Shown: piece after piece, positions 8,915-18,961 of the stretch
Layout: each line of letters starts with the position of its first letter
Position numbering within the stretch: position 1 is the first letter of the stretch
Origin: Cloeon dipterum
Taxonomy: Eukaryota; Arthropoda; Insecta; Ephemeroptera; Baetidae
DNA length: 64,000 nucleotides
Direction of reading: 5' to 3'
NCBI RefSeq assembly: GCF_949628265.1
Contig: NC_088790.1
Coordinates: forward strand, 558,001 to 622,000
Program-made: the position numbers and the translations under genes
Notes under the pieces: generated by a model
Told to the model about the DNA's origin: nothing
The model's database searches: none
Seen by the model: the letters and a program-made list of their open reading frames with translations, nothing else

Positions 8915-10167
8915 TGTCACAACACCTAATGTGCTGATAATAATGTTTGTAGGATGCCAGTTAATTTTTGGAAAAATTAACAAAATTTATTTATTCAAAA
9001 AAATCTGCGTCAGAATTAAACTAATCATTAATAATGACTCTAATTACTCTAAACCAAAGGTCGCTAAGGTTCTTCCCTGCCCTTCAAGAAAAATAGACTA
9101 AGTTAGGAATATCGCAAAAAATGACACACGGAATTTAATGGAATTAAGGTCGCTGATTATTATTATTAACCGGAAAAACAACAATCTTTCTGAAAATCAG
9201 AACAATAGAAATTTGGCGTTTGTTGAGTGTTTGTCTGTTGTTTTTAATCGAGCGAATTCACATTAAAAAAAAAATGGAAGTTGTTAGTGGGGAAATTACA
9301 AATATAGAAATGCGATGAAAAAGATATCTCGACGCGCAACACTAAAAGGAGTACTCATCACACTTCCTCTTCTCGGGTGTTGGCGCGGTGGCTGCTCCGT
9401 CTACGTAGCTGCCGCTCGTTCTGAAAGAAATCCTCAAAGTTGTCGATGCTGCCGCTCTCTCCAGGCTGGTGTTGTCCACCGGGTGACCATGGGTTCGGCA
9501 AAGGTCACGGCGCGCGCGGGTGACGTGTGCGCGCGGCCGCCGATATGACGCCTCGGTTGGGCTCCGCGTGGACCAGGGACTCCTGACAGGGACTGGCCAC
9601 GAGGGACACCTACAGGGTGGTGGACGAGGGAACATCAGAATGGCTCTTTGAAATTATTGTGGTGCCCGAAGCAACCACTGGCGGAAGCCCAAAAGGAGAA
9701 TCCCAAAAGTTGGAAAAGCAAATGTTTACTTACAATTCCTGATTTTGGAGTGAATTTAACGTCGAATCCGAAATCGTATGATTTCGTGGTCTGCAATGAG
9801 AGACGCACCCTGCTCAGGTGACGTGCGCTCTCGTCGGTGAATTTGGGCCATCTGATTTATTGATCCCTGACCTACCGTGGGTTAGCTCAGGCTAACCCCC
9901 CTGCGGCACCTATCGAAGGTGGAGAAATTGGGAGGGCGAAGCAGCTGGTCGCTGTGCTGTCGCACTCGTGCTGCACACAAGTTCGCTTTTGCACAGTTTT
10001 TCACATAATCACTTCACTTGCACAAATACAAAAACACAAGCAATAATCAAAGAAGAGAGGGAAAGATAGGAAAGATATTTTTACAAAAATAAAAATAAAT
10101 CAGTCATTTTACACAATTTACGTGTTTGCCAATTTTGCTATTGCCTTTATTACAAGTGATTGTAACA
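8915..10167 (-). repeat. 5' LTR of the gypsy element
   Basis: This is a 1,253-bp direct repeat of 2,350-3,600 and is the promoter-bearing LTR for a minus-strand element. It ends TGTAACA on the plus strand, followed by the target duplication ATAA. The near-perfect identity with the other LTR implies recent transposition. No clear TATA box was identified. Confidence 0.97.
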
Positions 10168-10171
10168 ATAA
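10168..10171. repeat. Target-site duplication ATAA of the gypsy element (right)
   Basis: This matches 2,346-2,349 and directly follows the LTR end. Confidence 0.75.
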
Positions 10172-13100
10172 AACAAAAGGAAAAAAAATTAAATGCTTGC
10201 ATAAAATGATTATAGTGCAAAATCAATGTCTATCAAATTTTACTGTTGTATCCAAACTAAATAATTTGTCTTGAATATGAATTATTATTTTATAAAGCTC
10301 AACGATATACTCTTTTTTCTAAGCGTTTATATTCTTTATATCCATAAACTTTGTAACTTAATTTGAGCAGCTATATAGCATATATGAATATTCTTCAAAA
10401 TGTTGAAAAATACATTAATTTACTGCTAAATCCATTAATTCCATTTTTCTCTCTTATTTCTTGTTTTGCTGCTTTTTGGCTAGATTAGTATTTTTGTGTT
10501 GACGAGGGTGTTCTAATGTGTTCTCGAGTAGAATTGCTGAATTCGGAGAAAAAATGTGGCATAGATGTTAAGCAATGAAGGTGTGTGTGTACTGTTTTGA
10601 AATTATCATTCCGTCCAATTGAACAGTGTAACATATAAGTGGTGGGCTCGTGAAAAATATTTTATTTCCTAAGGTTATTTAAAATTGCCGTAATATTTGG
10701 GTTTGTTGAAAAACGTAAAGTGAGAAATTGTTGGTACGCAAATTATTTATTTATGAAGGTGCGGTGTTGTTCTTTGTCCCCCGTAAATTAAAAAAAAAAC
10801 GAAATTTATTTGTGATTTTAGTGTTGATTTTGTGTATTATTGCTCAAGTGTGTGTGAATTTAATTTCATATTAATATGTAGGTTTTCTCACTTGTTACTT
10901 TTTTTGTGTTTTGTATTTACGTTTCAGGCAAAACTGTGGTGTATTATGTTTGTGGAAATGTCTTCTTTTTGAGTGTTTCTATTATGGTGAGTCTATTATT
11001 TGTCGTTCCGGCGGGATTTCTATAATGGCTGAATTCAATAGATCTATTGCACAATGAAAAATGATGTTATTCTTGAAATGTGGTATAATGAAAATGCAAA
11101 CGAAATCATTCCAATTAAACTTAATGTTGCCAACTTAATTTGATTGTGTATGATCAGTATGATATGGGATAATATGTTCAATTATGCAAAAAAATTAAGA
11201 ATCCATTTTTTACAGTCTGAATTGGTTTTGCTTTACGCTCATCTAGTTGTTGAATTTAATTGTTTTTGGATATACTTTGAAACAACATTCGTAGAAAAGA
11301 GCAAAAAAGGTAGATATCTGTTTGAGAGACTCAAATTTGTTGAACTCGAATTATAAGCTGCCGTTAACCGTGATCTGATTTTTTTCTTGATGGGAAACAA
11401 GTCTAATGTAGTCAATATACAATTACTGGAAACATCGTTGGGCTTCTGTAAATTTTACAAAGTATTATTAGTATGTTCAATTTAATGGGTGGTACTAACT
11501 CAAAATTCATTCAAATCTTCTATATTGTAATTAATAAAAATAACTCATTAATGGAAATTAATCAATTTGATATTATATTTTAAATATTAAACATCTATTT
11601 TTTTTCAAAAGATAAATAACTTTTATATCTGTGCCATTGTTATACTCTTAGGTAAAATTTAAATTATCGTTGGAAATGCTCAGTATTTCGAAATTATTAA
11701 TTCAACTTGTTATCTTATTTACAATAATCTAGCTTTTTAATTTATTTCTTAAATCAATTCAACTCTCAAAACTCTTTAAACTCAAGGCTACTCAAAATTA
11801 ATTCTCTACCTGATTATTGCTTTAACATGAGCATTTCAAAGAATCTGAAAAGAATACGAAATTAAACTGAAAATAAAATTTAATTAGAACAGAACAGGGA
11901 GTTAGGGGAGATGCACGACTTTTCTTGTAGTAATCGTCGAGACTAATTGTTTATATTTACAAGTATTGACATTGACAATGTTGATACCCTTTATTTTTTT
12001 GAAAAAAAATTGTAACCGTAAATTGTATTAGAAATGTGTGGTGAATTTTTTGTATAATGTCACAAAAATGTTATGTTTGCTACACTCTGCCTCTGCGTAC
12101 ATTATTGCTGTTGCATGCCTAACCGGGAGTAATTTTCTATTATGTTAAACCAACGCTACCGCCGCCGCCGCCGCGTGTCTGTTTCTATTTCTCTGTCTCT
12201 GTCACTTATGTCATGCTATGCTCAAAAATCTCTCAAGATTACAAAATCTGCTTTGCTAATAACTATCTTTTTCTCTAATTATGTTTCCAATGAAATTAAT
12301 TTTTCTTTAACTGCGGTTCACTGGACTATTATTCAACTCGGCTAAAGAATAAGACCAACAATCAGTCATCATTATTACTAACTTGGCTGCTCACGCGTTG
12401 CAGTAAGTTGAAATACTTATGAGATGTTAGTAATATTTATTTGCCTTCTGCCTATATTAGCAGTCAGAAATCCTCAGGCTAAGATCTGTGTTTTGCTGGC
12501 CATGCAAAAACACAGGACTAGATTTGCTAAGTGACTTCCAAACGTTAATAAAGTCCAGTCTCCCAAAATTTATCAAACTATGAAAATTGCAAAATGATTG
12601 AATAATTAATATTTTTTTTTTATGAAAATTTAATATCTTTTAATTTATTAAATGAAAAAGATAAAGGATCGTGAGTTGTTCGAATTTTAAAATTGATTTG
12701 AGTGATATGGTTTATTGAAATCGAAGTGATTCTATTAAATTATGCTAAAAGGCTTCCAATCACGGAATTGATTTGAATTAAAAGTTACGTTAGCATTGGG
12801 GTTTCGTTGAGAATTTTAATAAAATAAATTAAATTTTCTTATGGCTGGCTGGCGCGCGGGAATGGGGGGGGGGTTAGGCGCTTTTTGTTTAACTCTCTTT
12901 TTGCTATTAAATGAATATCTGATTGCATATTCATTATAATTTCTTGATTTGAGCAGTGAGAAGGGTGTCATGTCAATACTCTATTAATAACTAAAATATA
13001 TATACACATTCCATGTTTAATTGAAGTACCTTGTCTTTAATGCTAAATCAATAGAACTCATCAGAGAAGCGATTTAATGGGATTCGCCATTTATCAGAGG

Positions 13101-13782
13101 GATAAATACTTTTAGAATTGCCTTCTTTTTTTGGCTTCATGTATTCTTTCTATTCCAACAAAATAAACAGTTCTTTGCTTCAGACCTTAAGGTTTAGTCA
13201 CGTATGTATACGCCTTGTTATATTGGTGAGTTTCCTGGTGGTTCGAGGTGGATATTTTACGCTCAATTTCTCTTTTTCCTCCTTGTCGCGCTTAATACTT
13301 TGACTTTACATTCTACAAAAGTGTCCCTTTGATCGCTTTGAGAAAACTAGACTCGAGAAATATCTTTACTCATTGAGTATCATATGCATAACTTTTATAA
13401 ATTATCGCCACTTTGTTTTGAACCTTTTTTCCTTTAATATCGTGAATATCTAGAAGTTCGTCTCGTTTTGTGTCTACCATGCTCACACGTACCGTTGAGG
13501 TATATTGGAAAAGTATACCAAAAAATTAGAGTTTCGAAACACATATTATGTTCACCTTGATGGTGCAAATAAGCCGCTGCTTTTATCGCAACATACATAC
13601 TCATTATTTTCTTTTTATTTTCACGAAATTCTGTGAAATTTCCATAACTCTTAATTTCCTATGCAGGGTTTAACGCAGTGATAACTCATTCTTTACTTGT
13701 CATTTCTCTTCAATCATTATCCAAAAACCGTGTGTTTCCGAAATGTAACCAAGATATAAAAAAATTCAATTTTGTGACATAC
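10172..13782. other. Non-coding interior of the large LTR element (middle part)
   Basis: This is 3.6 kb of AT-rich sequence lying between the two nested elements. The longest ORF is only 70 codons (11,144-11,356) and resembles nothing. A run of ten G is present near 12,860, and a short CCG repeat near 12,160. If the outer element ever had pol, it should have been here or at 567-2,345. I see no trace of reverse transcriptase, integrase or protease motifs on either strand. Confidence 0.6.
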
Positions 13783-13788
13783 TATCTC
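13783..13788. repeat. Target-site duplication TATCTC of the Polinton (left)
   Basis: TATCTC precedes the terminal AGAAGATAAT. The identical hexamer follows the right end at 24,968-24,973. A 6-bp duplication is the hallmark of Polinton/Maverick integration. Confidence 0.93.
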
Positions 13789-14458
13789 AGAAGATAATAT
13801 GGGCCTTTATACACACTTTTTTCACACATAAGAACGCACCATGGGAGGATATGGGGCAGGGATAGAGGAAGGCGGAGGTTGGGCGCGAGTTGGGCGCAAG
13901 TAAGGCGCTAGCTAGGCGGAGGTAAGGCGCGAATTGCGCGCGAGTTGGGAGAGAAATAATTTTGCGCGAGTTGTGCGGGAGTTTTTCACAACGTTGGCCG
14001 CGCGAGTCAGCCGAAGAGAGAAATCGGCGCAGAGAGTAAATTATGAGTGTTGGCTCTCGAGGTACATGCGAGTCGCGCTGTGTGTAAGTTGGCGCAGAGA
14101 GGAAGGTGCGAGTAGGGTATGAGATAGGCTGGTATGGTTCTCGAGTTGGGAGAGAAACAATTCAGTGCGAGTTGTGCGGGAGTCGGGCGCACACGCTTTC
14201 TTCCTCACGGACGGACGACTCATGCAAAAGAGAGTAAACGGCGCACAGAGAGAGTTAATTATGATTGTTGCCGCTCGAGATGCATACGAGTCGCACTGTG
14301 TGCAAGTTGGCGCACCGGGGAGAGAGGAAGCCGCGAGATAGGCTGGTATGGGTCTCGAGTTGGGAGAGAAATAATTCAGTGCGAGTTGTGCGGGAGTTGG
14401 GCACGCACGTTTTTTCCTCACGGATGGTCAACTCATGCAAAGAGAGTAAACAGCGCAC

Positions 14459-14480
14459 AGAGAGAGAGAGAGAGAGAGAG
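14459..14480. repeat. (AG)n microsatellite specific to the left TIR
   Basis: Eleven AG units occur here. The right TIR has only about four units at the corresponding place near 24,290, and also lacks the following ~15 bases. This is the main difference between the two TIRs. Confidence 0.85.
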
Positions 14481-15068
14481 TTACTTATGAGTGCTGCGCG
14501 CGAGATGTGTGCGATTCGGTCGCGAGTCGGAATGAGAGACACGCAGAGAGAATTTGCGCGAGCCGAGCACTTCACGAGGATGTGATTTTTAATTGTAGCG
14601 GTGTAGAACGGAGAGAAAATATTTATCGCAGTAGTGGCGTGACACGCAGTACATGCATTTATATTTTGTAGCGGGGCGCATCGGCGCGCTCGAGAAAGAA
14701 TTCTTCAGTAATATTTCTGCTGGGATGAATAAAAAGCAGCACGAGAGAAAAGGTGACCGAAGCCCGAGCATGTGTGTGGCGGGCAAGTGGCCGCAGATGT
14801 ATCAGCGCGTTAGCTCGGTTGAGGAAAAAACTGCCTTGTGGACACATAACCCTGTGTGTTCAATGTGTCGATATTGCGTGTGGCGTATGTGAAAAAACAA
14901 TTGTTGGCCAAATAAAAATTGCAGGTTCACTCTGATACAAATATTTGTTTTCAATTAGTGACCTTTGATCGTAAAGAGGGTGGAGCTTAAATTATTGTGG
15001 TAGGGCAGGGTCGTGCTTTTAAAAGCCCGTGTCTCATGTTAAATCGTCACTCCTGTCACTGTATCCCG

Positions 15069-15388
15069 ATGGAGGACACACGAGAGCCACATACAACGGA
15101 GGAGGAAGGCAGGCAGCAATGTTGCAGCCACGATCCAGATAATGCGGTAAATATAATATTTCGCTCGTACCCACGACACTTTTTAATTGTATAATGCCCC
15201 TCTTCCATTTTACAGATGGTCAGAGATGCTGAACTTTTCTGCGCGTTGATATACGGACTCAGAGGCGGCAACCCCGGCACAGCAGTAAGGACGATGAAAA
15301 CTCGGTGTATGTTGAATGTGACTAACTCTTTATTATAATATGTTCGCAGCCGCCTGCACAATATGTATTGAGAAGATCCAGTTTGTAA
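15069..15388 (+). CDS. Candidate three-exon small gene in the left TIR
   Basis: I do not recognise the product. Exons at 15,069-15,146, 15,216-15,284 and 15,350-15,388 join to 61 codons plus stop, all in phase 0. The introns are 69 and 65 bp. Donor sites are GCG|GTAAAT and GCA|GTAAGG; acceptors are TTTTACAG and TTCGCAG. The second intron has a good branch-point candidate, CTAAC. Exon 1 is acidic and exon 2 has a short hydrophobic stretch. The gene reads inward from the TIR and is present in inverted form at the other end. Alternative: it is a spliced 5' leader for transcripts entering the element rather than a protein gene. It could also be chance, as the exons are short. Confidence 0.35.
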
Positions 15389-15508
15389 ATTTTGAAGAAC
15401 CGCGTGAATGTTACCACATAGCCTCTCTCCGCAAGGCATTTCAATCGCAGATATGTAGTACGATTTTATTATATCATTAATCGCACAAATATTTCTTCAT
15501 CTGTTCAT

Positions 15509-15842
15509 AGATTTCCGAGAGAAACTGCCCAATGCAGAGCAAGTCATTATTCGTTACCGCCAGGCGTTGAATTTTCTCCTGGTGCACATTTCTTCAAAAG
15601 ATGTTAAATATTAAAGCAAATACTCTGTTTTGTAAGTACGTTCTTCATAATGTGAAATTTACTGTGCGTTGTCTTTATCGAACAATAAAAAAGATCAAAG
15701 TGAATACTTTTGTTTTTTGTAAGTACGTTCTTCATAATGTGAAATTTAATGTACGTTGTCTTTATCGAACTTATAACAATAAAAAAGGGTATTCAAATGA
15801 AATGCATGGTGTTTCTTTTTCAAAACATTAAATCATCAGATT
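15509..15842. other. Unique spacer between left TIR and gene cluster, with an imperfect tandem duplication
   Basis: This is AT-rich. Two related copies of about 85 bp begin near 15,620 and 15,707, sharing TGTAAGTACGTTCTTCATAA and ending in TTTATCGAAC followed by AATAAAAAA. No gene was found. The spacer lies downstream of the last minus-strand gene, so it is probably a 3' flank. Confidence 0.7.
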
Positions 15843-15847
15843 TTATT
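15842..15847 (-). terminator. AATAAA polyadenylation signal overlapping a stop codon
   Basis: The minus strand reads CAA TAA AA, so the stop TAA of the last gene in the cluster lies inside AATAAA. It is the only good signal I noticed at the end of the ten-gene cluster. Confidence 0.45.
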
Positions 15848-16670
15848 GAGATGTCAAAGAATGAATACAGAAACGCTTGATCTCACAGAAGCAGGCGTAG
15901 TAGTCCAGGGTGGACAGCGCCTCTCCCTTCTCGTCAGGTTCGAAGTTGATGTCGTCTGTCTTCATCTCGGAGAGGTATTGCTCGGCTCGTCCTACTTCCT
16001 GCGGGTCGCTGAGCTTGAAGTGTGTTGCCAAGTGCACCTTCATGACATCGCTCATCTTTTTCAGCTCAGCGGAGTACTTGCTCAGCAGGCCGAACGTGTG
16101 AACAATCAGCGGCATGATGGTCCGCATGAATTGCCAAGTGTAGCAGTTCATGATTAAGAGCTGCCCGTTCGGCTCGGATCCGTCAACGCGGACGAAAATC
16201 GCCTTTTTGTTGTAGTGATAGCCAAATTCAACAGTGGCGCTGTCCGTCAGGCGCAAAATCTTGTTCTGAGGATCCGCGTCTGCTTTGAAAAACTCGGTGA
16301 ATTTCTCAAAGCAGTCGATGAACCTCACAGAAGCTTCGTGCTGCAGCTTCACACCGCGGGTTCCTGGTTTTTTAAGTAGAATGACGGGGTTGTAGTCTTC
16401 AAGAGGATCGCAACCAATGATGATCTGCTTGCCGCCGCTCTTGTTGATGGGGTAAATCCTGCGGAGAACCTCATGGCATCTGTCCACCGGATCATAAGTG
16501 ATTTTCTTCTTCTTGTCCAGAACAGTCTCCTCCAGCGGCCTTGCGTACGGCTTATCACCGCGATTAAACAGAAATTTCCTGTCCATATGGCTGCTTGTTG
16601 GCGAGACCGGTGATGATACTTGTCGCGTGACTGGAGCCTTGCTACTTAGACCCGTCCACCGCGAGAACAT
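15843..16670 (-). CDS. Polinton protein of unknown function, 275 residues (last gene of the cluster)
   Basis: I cannot assign a function. The protein is soluble-looking and mixed in charge, with an N-terminal 30-residue Ser/Pro/Thr-rich region and then a basic stretch. A central part looks beta-rich (about residues 80-190), and the C-terminal third is probably helical and starts with a Trp/Met-rich segment near residue 180. There is no signal peptide or membrane segment. It begins 41 bp after the protease stop, in the same direction as the capsid genes, so a structural or morphogenesis role is possible but only inferred from position. It corresponds in place to the uncharacterised accessory genes (PX/PW type) found in many Polintons; I cannot confirm homology. 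Confidence 0.75.
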   Translation of the reverse strand: MFSRWTGLSSKAPVTRQVSSPVSPTSSHMDRKFLFNRGDKPYARPLEETVLDKKKKITYDPVDRCHEVLRRIYPINKSGGKQIIIGCDPLEDYNPVILLKKPGTRGVKLQHEASVRFIDCFEKFTEFFKADADPQNKILRLTDSATVEFGYHYNKKAIFVRVDGSEPNGQLLIMNCYTWQFMRTIMPLIVHTFGLLSKYSAELKKMSDVMKVHLATHFKLSDPQEVGRAEQYLSEMKTDDINFEPDEKGEALSTLDYYACFCEIKRFCIHSLTSQ

Positions 16671-16711
16671 TTATACCTTTGGACCGCCATCTGGTGGTTA
16701 GATTGGAGGAC

Positions 16712-17179
16712 TTAGAGTTCCACCCCCAAACGATTCATTAGATTTCCACAGGCAAGTGCGATAAAGTCGTCGTTTTGCTGCTTGTTCTCCGTCATGCTAT
16801 TCTTAAACGACTTTATGACCCCCATTTTTGAAGCGAGGAAAAGTAAAGCGTACCCACCACACACAACGGAATTTACCGACTGGTAACATTTTTTGTTGTA
16901 CGTGAATTTTCCTTGCCTCTTCAAAAATTTCTCGTGTGTTGGAACGTGCGGTCCCATCCCGTACGAGTCGAAAAATATTATTTTTCCGCGCACGGGGAGA
17001 TAAATCGAGATCCAATGACCGGTGGTTTCTCTCGATGGGGCCGTGTTAACTACGATCGCTGCGGGGCGCTTGAGTTTTCTGCGAGGAAGCATATCCGCGG
17101 CGTACACGCCAACGTGCGTATTACTTTTCGCTCTCTCCTGAAGACCCGCCAAGCAGCTTTTCAACATCACCGTGTCCAT
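16712..17179 (-). CDS. Adenain-like cysteine protease (Ulp1 fold)
   Basis: This is the maturation protease expected to cleave capsid precursors. It has 155 residues and carries the catalytic set in adenovirus-protease order: H55 in GHWISIY, D71 in FFDSYG, Q100 and C107 in QSVNSVVCGGYALLF. Adenovirus protease has His, Glu, Gln, Cys in the same arrangement, and Asp in second place is common in Polintons. Length and spacing are normal for Polinton proteases. The first 20 codons overlap the end of the upstream 164-residue gene by 59 bp in a different frame. A second Met at residue 5 would shorten but not remove the overlap. The ORF is intact. Confidence 0.92.
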   Translation of the reverse strand: MDTVMLKSCLAGLQERAKSNTHVGVYAADMLPRRKLKRPAAIVVNTAPSRETTGHWISIYLPVRGKIIFFDSYGMGPHVPTHEKFLKRQGKFTYNKKCYQSVNSVVCGGYALLFLASKMGVIKSFKNSMTENKQQNDDFIALACGNLMNRLGVEL

Positions 17180-17615
17180 CTAGAAATTTTTTTATGACTC
17201 TCGCACTCGACTCGGCGCAGCGCGCGTCTGATGAAAAATGTAATTTGCAAGCGGCCGTGGCTCCGCGCACACTGGGGCAGCCGTAGAAAGAAAGATCGTG
17301 AACGCGCCTGCTTAGTATCTCGCTCAGATAAGCTGCTTTGGTGCTGCCCTTTGTAACAATGTATTTGTAGCCGGGTGCAATCATATTTATACTCAAGATG
17401 AAGTCGGTCATTGTGCAGTTGCCCATGTGCCACGGTATTTTGTGATAATAACGCGAATTCCACGCGATCGTTTTTTTCTCTTTGTCGCTCAGCGAACTGA
17501 AATCCATCCCGGGCTTTATCAAATATTTTCTGGACAAGTCATCCGCCAGCAAAAAAACTTCTTTTGGCAGAAACGACGAGCAGCAGAAGCCCTGAACCTC
17601 TACGATCAGAGCCAT
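17121..17615 (-). CDS. Polinton protein of unknown function, 164 residues
   Basis: I do not recognise a named family with confidence. The N-terminus has VEVQGF followed by PKEVFLL. The centre has WHMGN and YIVTKGSTKAAYL, then DLSFYGCPSV and a C/H-rich segment with Cys-Ala near residue 135. This order of motifs resembles proteins of an RNase H-like (DEDD exonuclease-type) fold scattered in arthropod and cnidarian repeats, but this is a memory-based impression and the catalytic acids are not clear. The C-terminal 20 residues overlap the protease gene. It lies between the major capsid and protease genes, 29 bp after the capsid stop. Confidence 0.75.
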   Translation of the reverse strand: MALIVEVQGFCCSSFLPKEVFLLADDLSRKYLIKPGMDFSSLSDKEKKTIAWNSRYYHKIPWHMGNCTMTDFILSINMIAPGYKYIVTKGSTKAAYLSEILSRRVHDLSFYGCPSVRGATAACKLHFSSDARCAESSARVIKKFLDGHGDVEKLLGGSSGESEK

Positions 17616-17644
17616 CTTCCCTTATGACGCTACCGTACGAATAG

Positions 17645-18952
17645 CTATTTCTTATATTGGATCATCACCTCTCTGTTTCGGTCTATCTCCAGCGTTTCAG
17701 GGTACTCGGCATGACAAACGACATTAACGACGTGCGCCAGCGGGATTTTAAATGTTAGTTCAAGCCGTACGTTCCCTTGCTGCGGCGGCGAGCAGTAATC
17801 GAAACTGGCACTTTCGTTTGGCGAGAGGTCATAGGCGTACAGGCAGTAGCCGTCTTTATAGTCCTGCCTATTCACGCAATAGCCATCGTCCGCCAGAAAA
17901 TTACCAGTCGAAATGAAAGAGAACATGAATGGGACAAGGTAGTTTTCATTTCCTGCGAAGTTCAGCGAGTACGGCGAGGAGTTTACAATTTTTCCGTTTA
18001 TGGATAGGGTGAGCTGCGACACCGAGTAGTTCTGGAAATCAAAGCAGTTTTCCATGTAGTTCCCCGAAACTGCGGAATTTTTAACAAGACCAAAAATTAT
18101 CCTTGTGGGCACGCGTCCGAGAAATAAGTTCTCGAGCGTGTGATGAGTGACTCCAGCTGGTATAGTCCAAGTGTTCATTTCTACACGCGTGTAATTATAT
18201 TTGGCCGTAACATTTTGCAGCATTTTCGCGTGTGCCAGCATGATGGTGGGGCTTACATTTACTTTTCTCACATAGAGAACAGCGTCGTCGATCACAATTT
18301 TAGGCGCTATGTCACTTTTGCTCACCATGCACACGACGCTGTCGGGGTTTCGTGTTAAAGTTAACCTCATGTCAATCTCGTTCAGCAGCAGCTTGCCGCT
18401 GTTACAAACGTCCAAACTCAACCGCCCCATGAGCTCAACGCTCTTGCCTCCTTTAACATAACTCATCCGCTCGATGTGTGTTGGCGAACATAAATCTGCA
18501 AAGCCGCCGGCTTGATCCATGGAGAAAAGTCCGGCGGTCAGATGAGACTTTTTAGCAGTTTCATTGTAGCTGAACAAAGTCTCCAGGTAGGACCTGAAAT
18601 GGTTCAGATTTGACGACGACGAGACGCAAGTTTGATTTAACTCGAATTTAACTTCGCTGAACAGGCTGTTGAGTAGATTGTTCACAAAGGAATATTCAAC
18701 GTCTCTGCTGTCTGTCCCTAAAGCGAACGCAAACCCTGTTTTCCCGTCCACAATTCGAATTTTTGCATAAAGCAATGTCTTCGAAATATCCAAATAATTA
18801 TCTCCGGCACCTGGCACTTGGAATATAATCGGGCCTGCATTATCCAGTGTCTGCAGTGGCCTGTAGCTCACATAATCTCCACCCAGAATACTTGTCTGCA
18901 CGACTTGTGGAGCGAAAATATCCAACTCAGACACTATTGCCTCGTCTTCCAT
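17645..18952 (-). CDS. Major capsid protein (double jelly-roll, hexon-like)
   Basis: This 435-residue protein should form the capsomers of a Polinton virion. Family signs are the N-terminal DYVSYRPLQTL segment, then PGAGDNYLDISKTLLYAKIRI, SFVNNLLNSLFSEVKFELN near residue 90 and the SYLETLFSYNETAKKSHLTAGLF block. All resemble the conserved first jelly roll of Polinton major capsid proteins. There is no signal peptide, coiled coil or internal stop. It starts 9 bp after the stop of the basic 152-residue gene. Its presence beside penton-like and protease genes supports the view that Polintons can make particles. Known: the fold is shared with adenovirus hexon and virophage capsids. Inferred: that this copy is functional. 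Confidence 0.9.
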   Translation of the reverse strand: MEDEAIVSELDIFAPQVVQTSILGGDYVSYRPLQTLDNAGPIIFQVPGAGDNYLDISKTLLYAKIRIVDGKTGFAFALGTDSRDVEYSFVNNLLNSLFSEVKFELNQTCVSSSSNLNHFRSYLETLFSYNETAKKSHLTAGLFSMDQAGGFADLCSPTHIERMSYVKGGKSVELMGRLSLDVCNSGKLLLNEIDMRLTLTRNPDSVVCMVSKSDIAPKIVIDDAVLYVRKVNVSPTIMLAHAKMLQNVTAKYNYTRVEMNTWTIPAGVTHHTLENLFLGRVPTRIIFGLVKNSAVSGNYMENCFDFQNYSVSQLTLSINGKIVNSSPYSLNFAGNENYLVPFMFSFISTGNFLADDGYCVNRQDYKDGYCLYAYDLSPNESASFDYCSPPQQGNVRLELTFKIPLAHVVNVVCHAEYPETLEIDRNREVMIQYKK

Positions 18953-18961
18953 ACTTGCAAA

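Larger units (their letters stand above)
2350..10167 (-). mobile_element. Ty3/gypsy LTR retrotransposon, nearly complete
   Basis: The element is 7.8 kb, minus strand, with 1,251-bp and 1,253-bp LTRs, TG...CA ends, primer-binding site, polypurine tract, gag, and pol in the order protease, reverse transcriptase, RNase H, integrase. That order is diagnostic of Ty3/gypsy rather than Ty1/copia. No envelope gene fits between the integrase stop (3,672) and the polypurine tract (3,611). The LTRs differ by only two substitutions and a two-base A-run difference by eye, so insertion was recent. A single frame break between reverse transcriptase and RNase H makes this copy probably defective. It lies inside the interior of the larger gag-only LTR element. 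Confidence 0.97.
13789..15508 (+). repeat. Left terminal inverted repeat of the Polinton
   Basis: This is 1,720 bp, the inverted copy of 23,277-24,967. The outer ~800 bp is rich in short imperfect GCGCGAGTTGGG / GAGAGAAA-type motifs, duplicated internally: two related blocks lie around 13,930-14,120 and 14,130-14,460. The left copy is 29 bp longer, because of an (AG)n run at 14,459-14,480 and about 15 extra bases after it. A TATAAAGG-type motif lies about 20 bases from the end and points outward. The inner half carries a candidate three-exon ORF. Confidence 0.96.

Noticed and set aside
10172-13782. Host gene or pol remnant between the two nested elements
   Set aside because: The longest ORF is 70 codons, AT-rich, and no reverse transcriptase, integrase or other motif is visible in any frame.
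13934-14935. Overlapping ORFs in the Polinton TIRs (also at 23,893-24,822)
   Set aside because: They are low-complexity, open on both strands and made of repeated GCGCGAG-type motifs. The 127-codon ORF at 15,056-15,439 is antisense to the candidate spliced gene.
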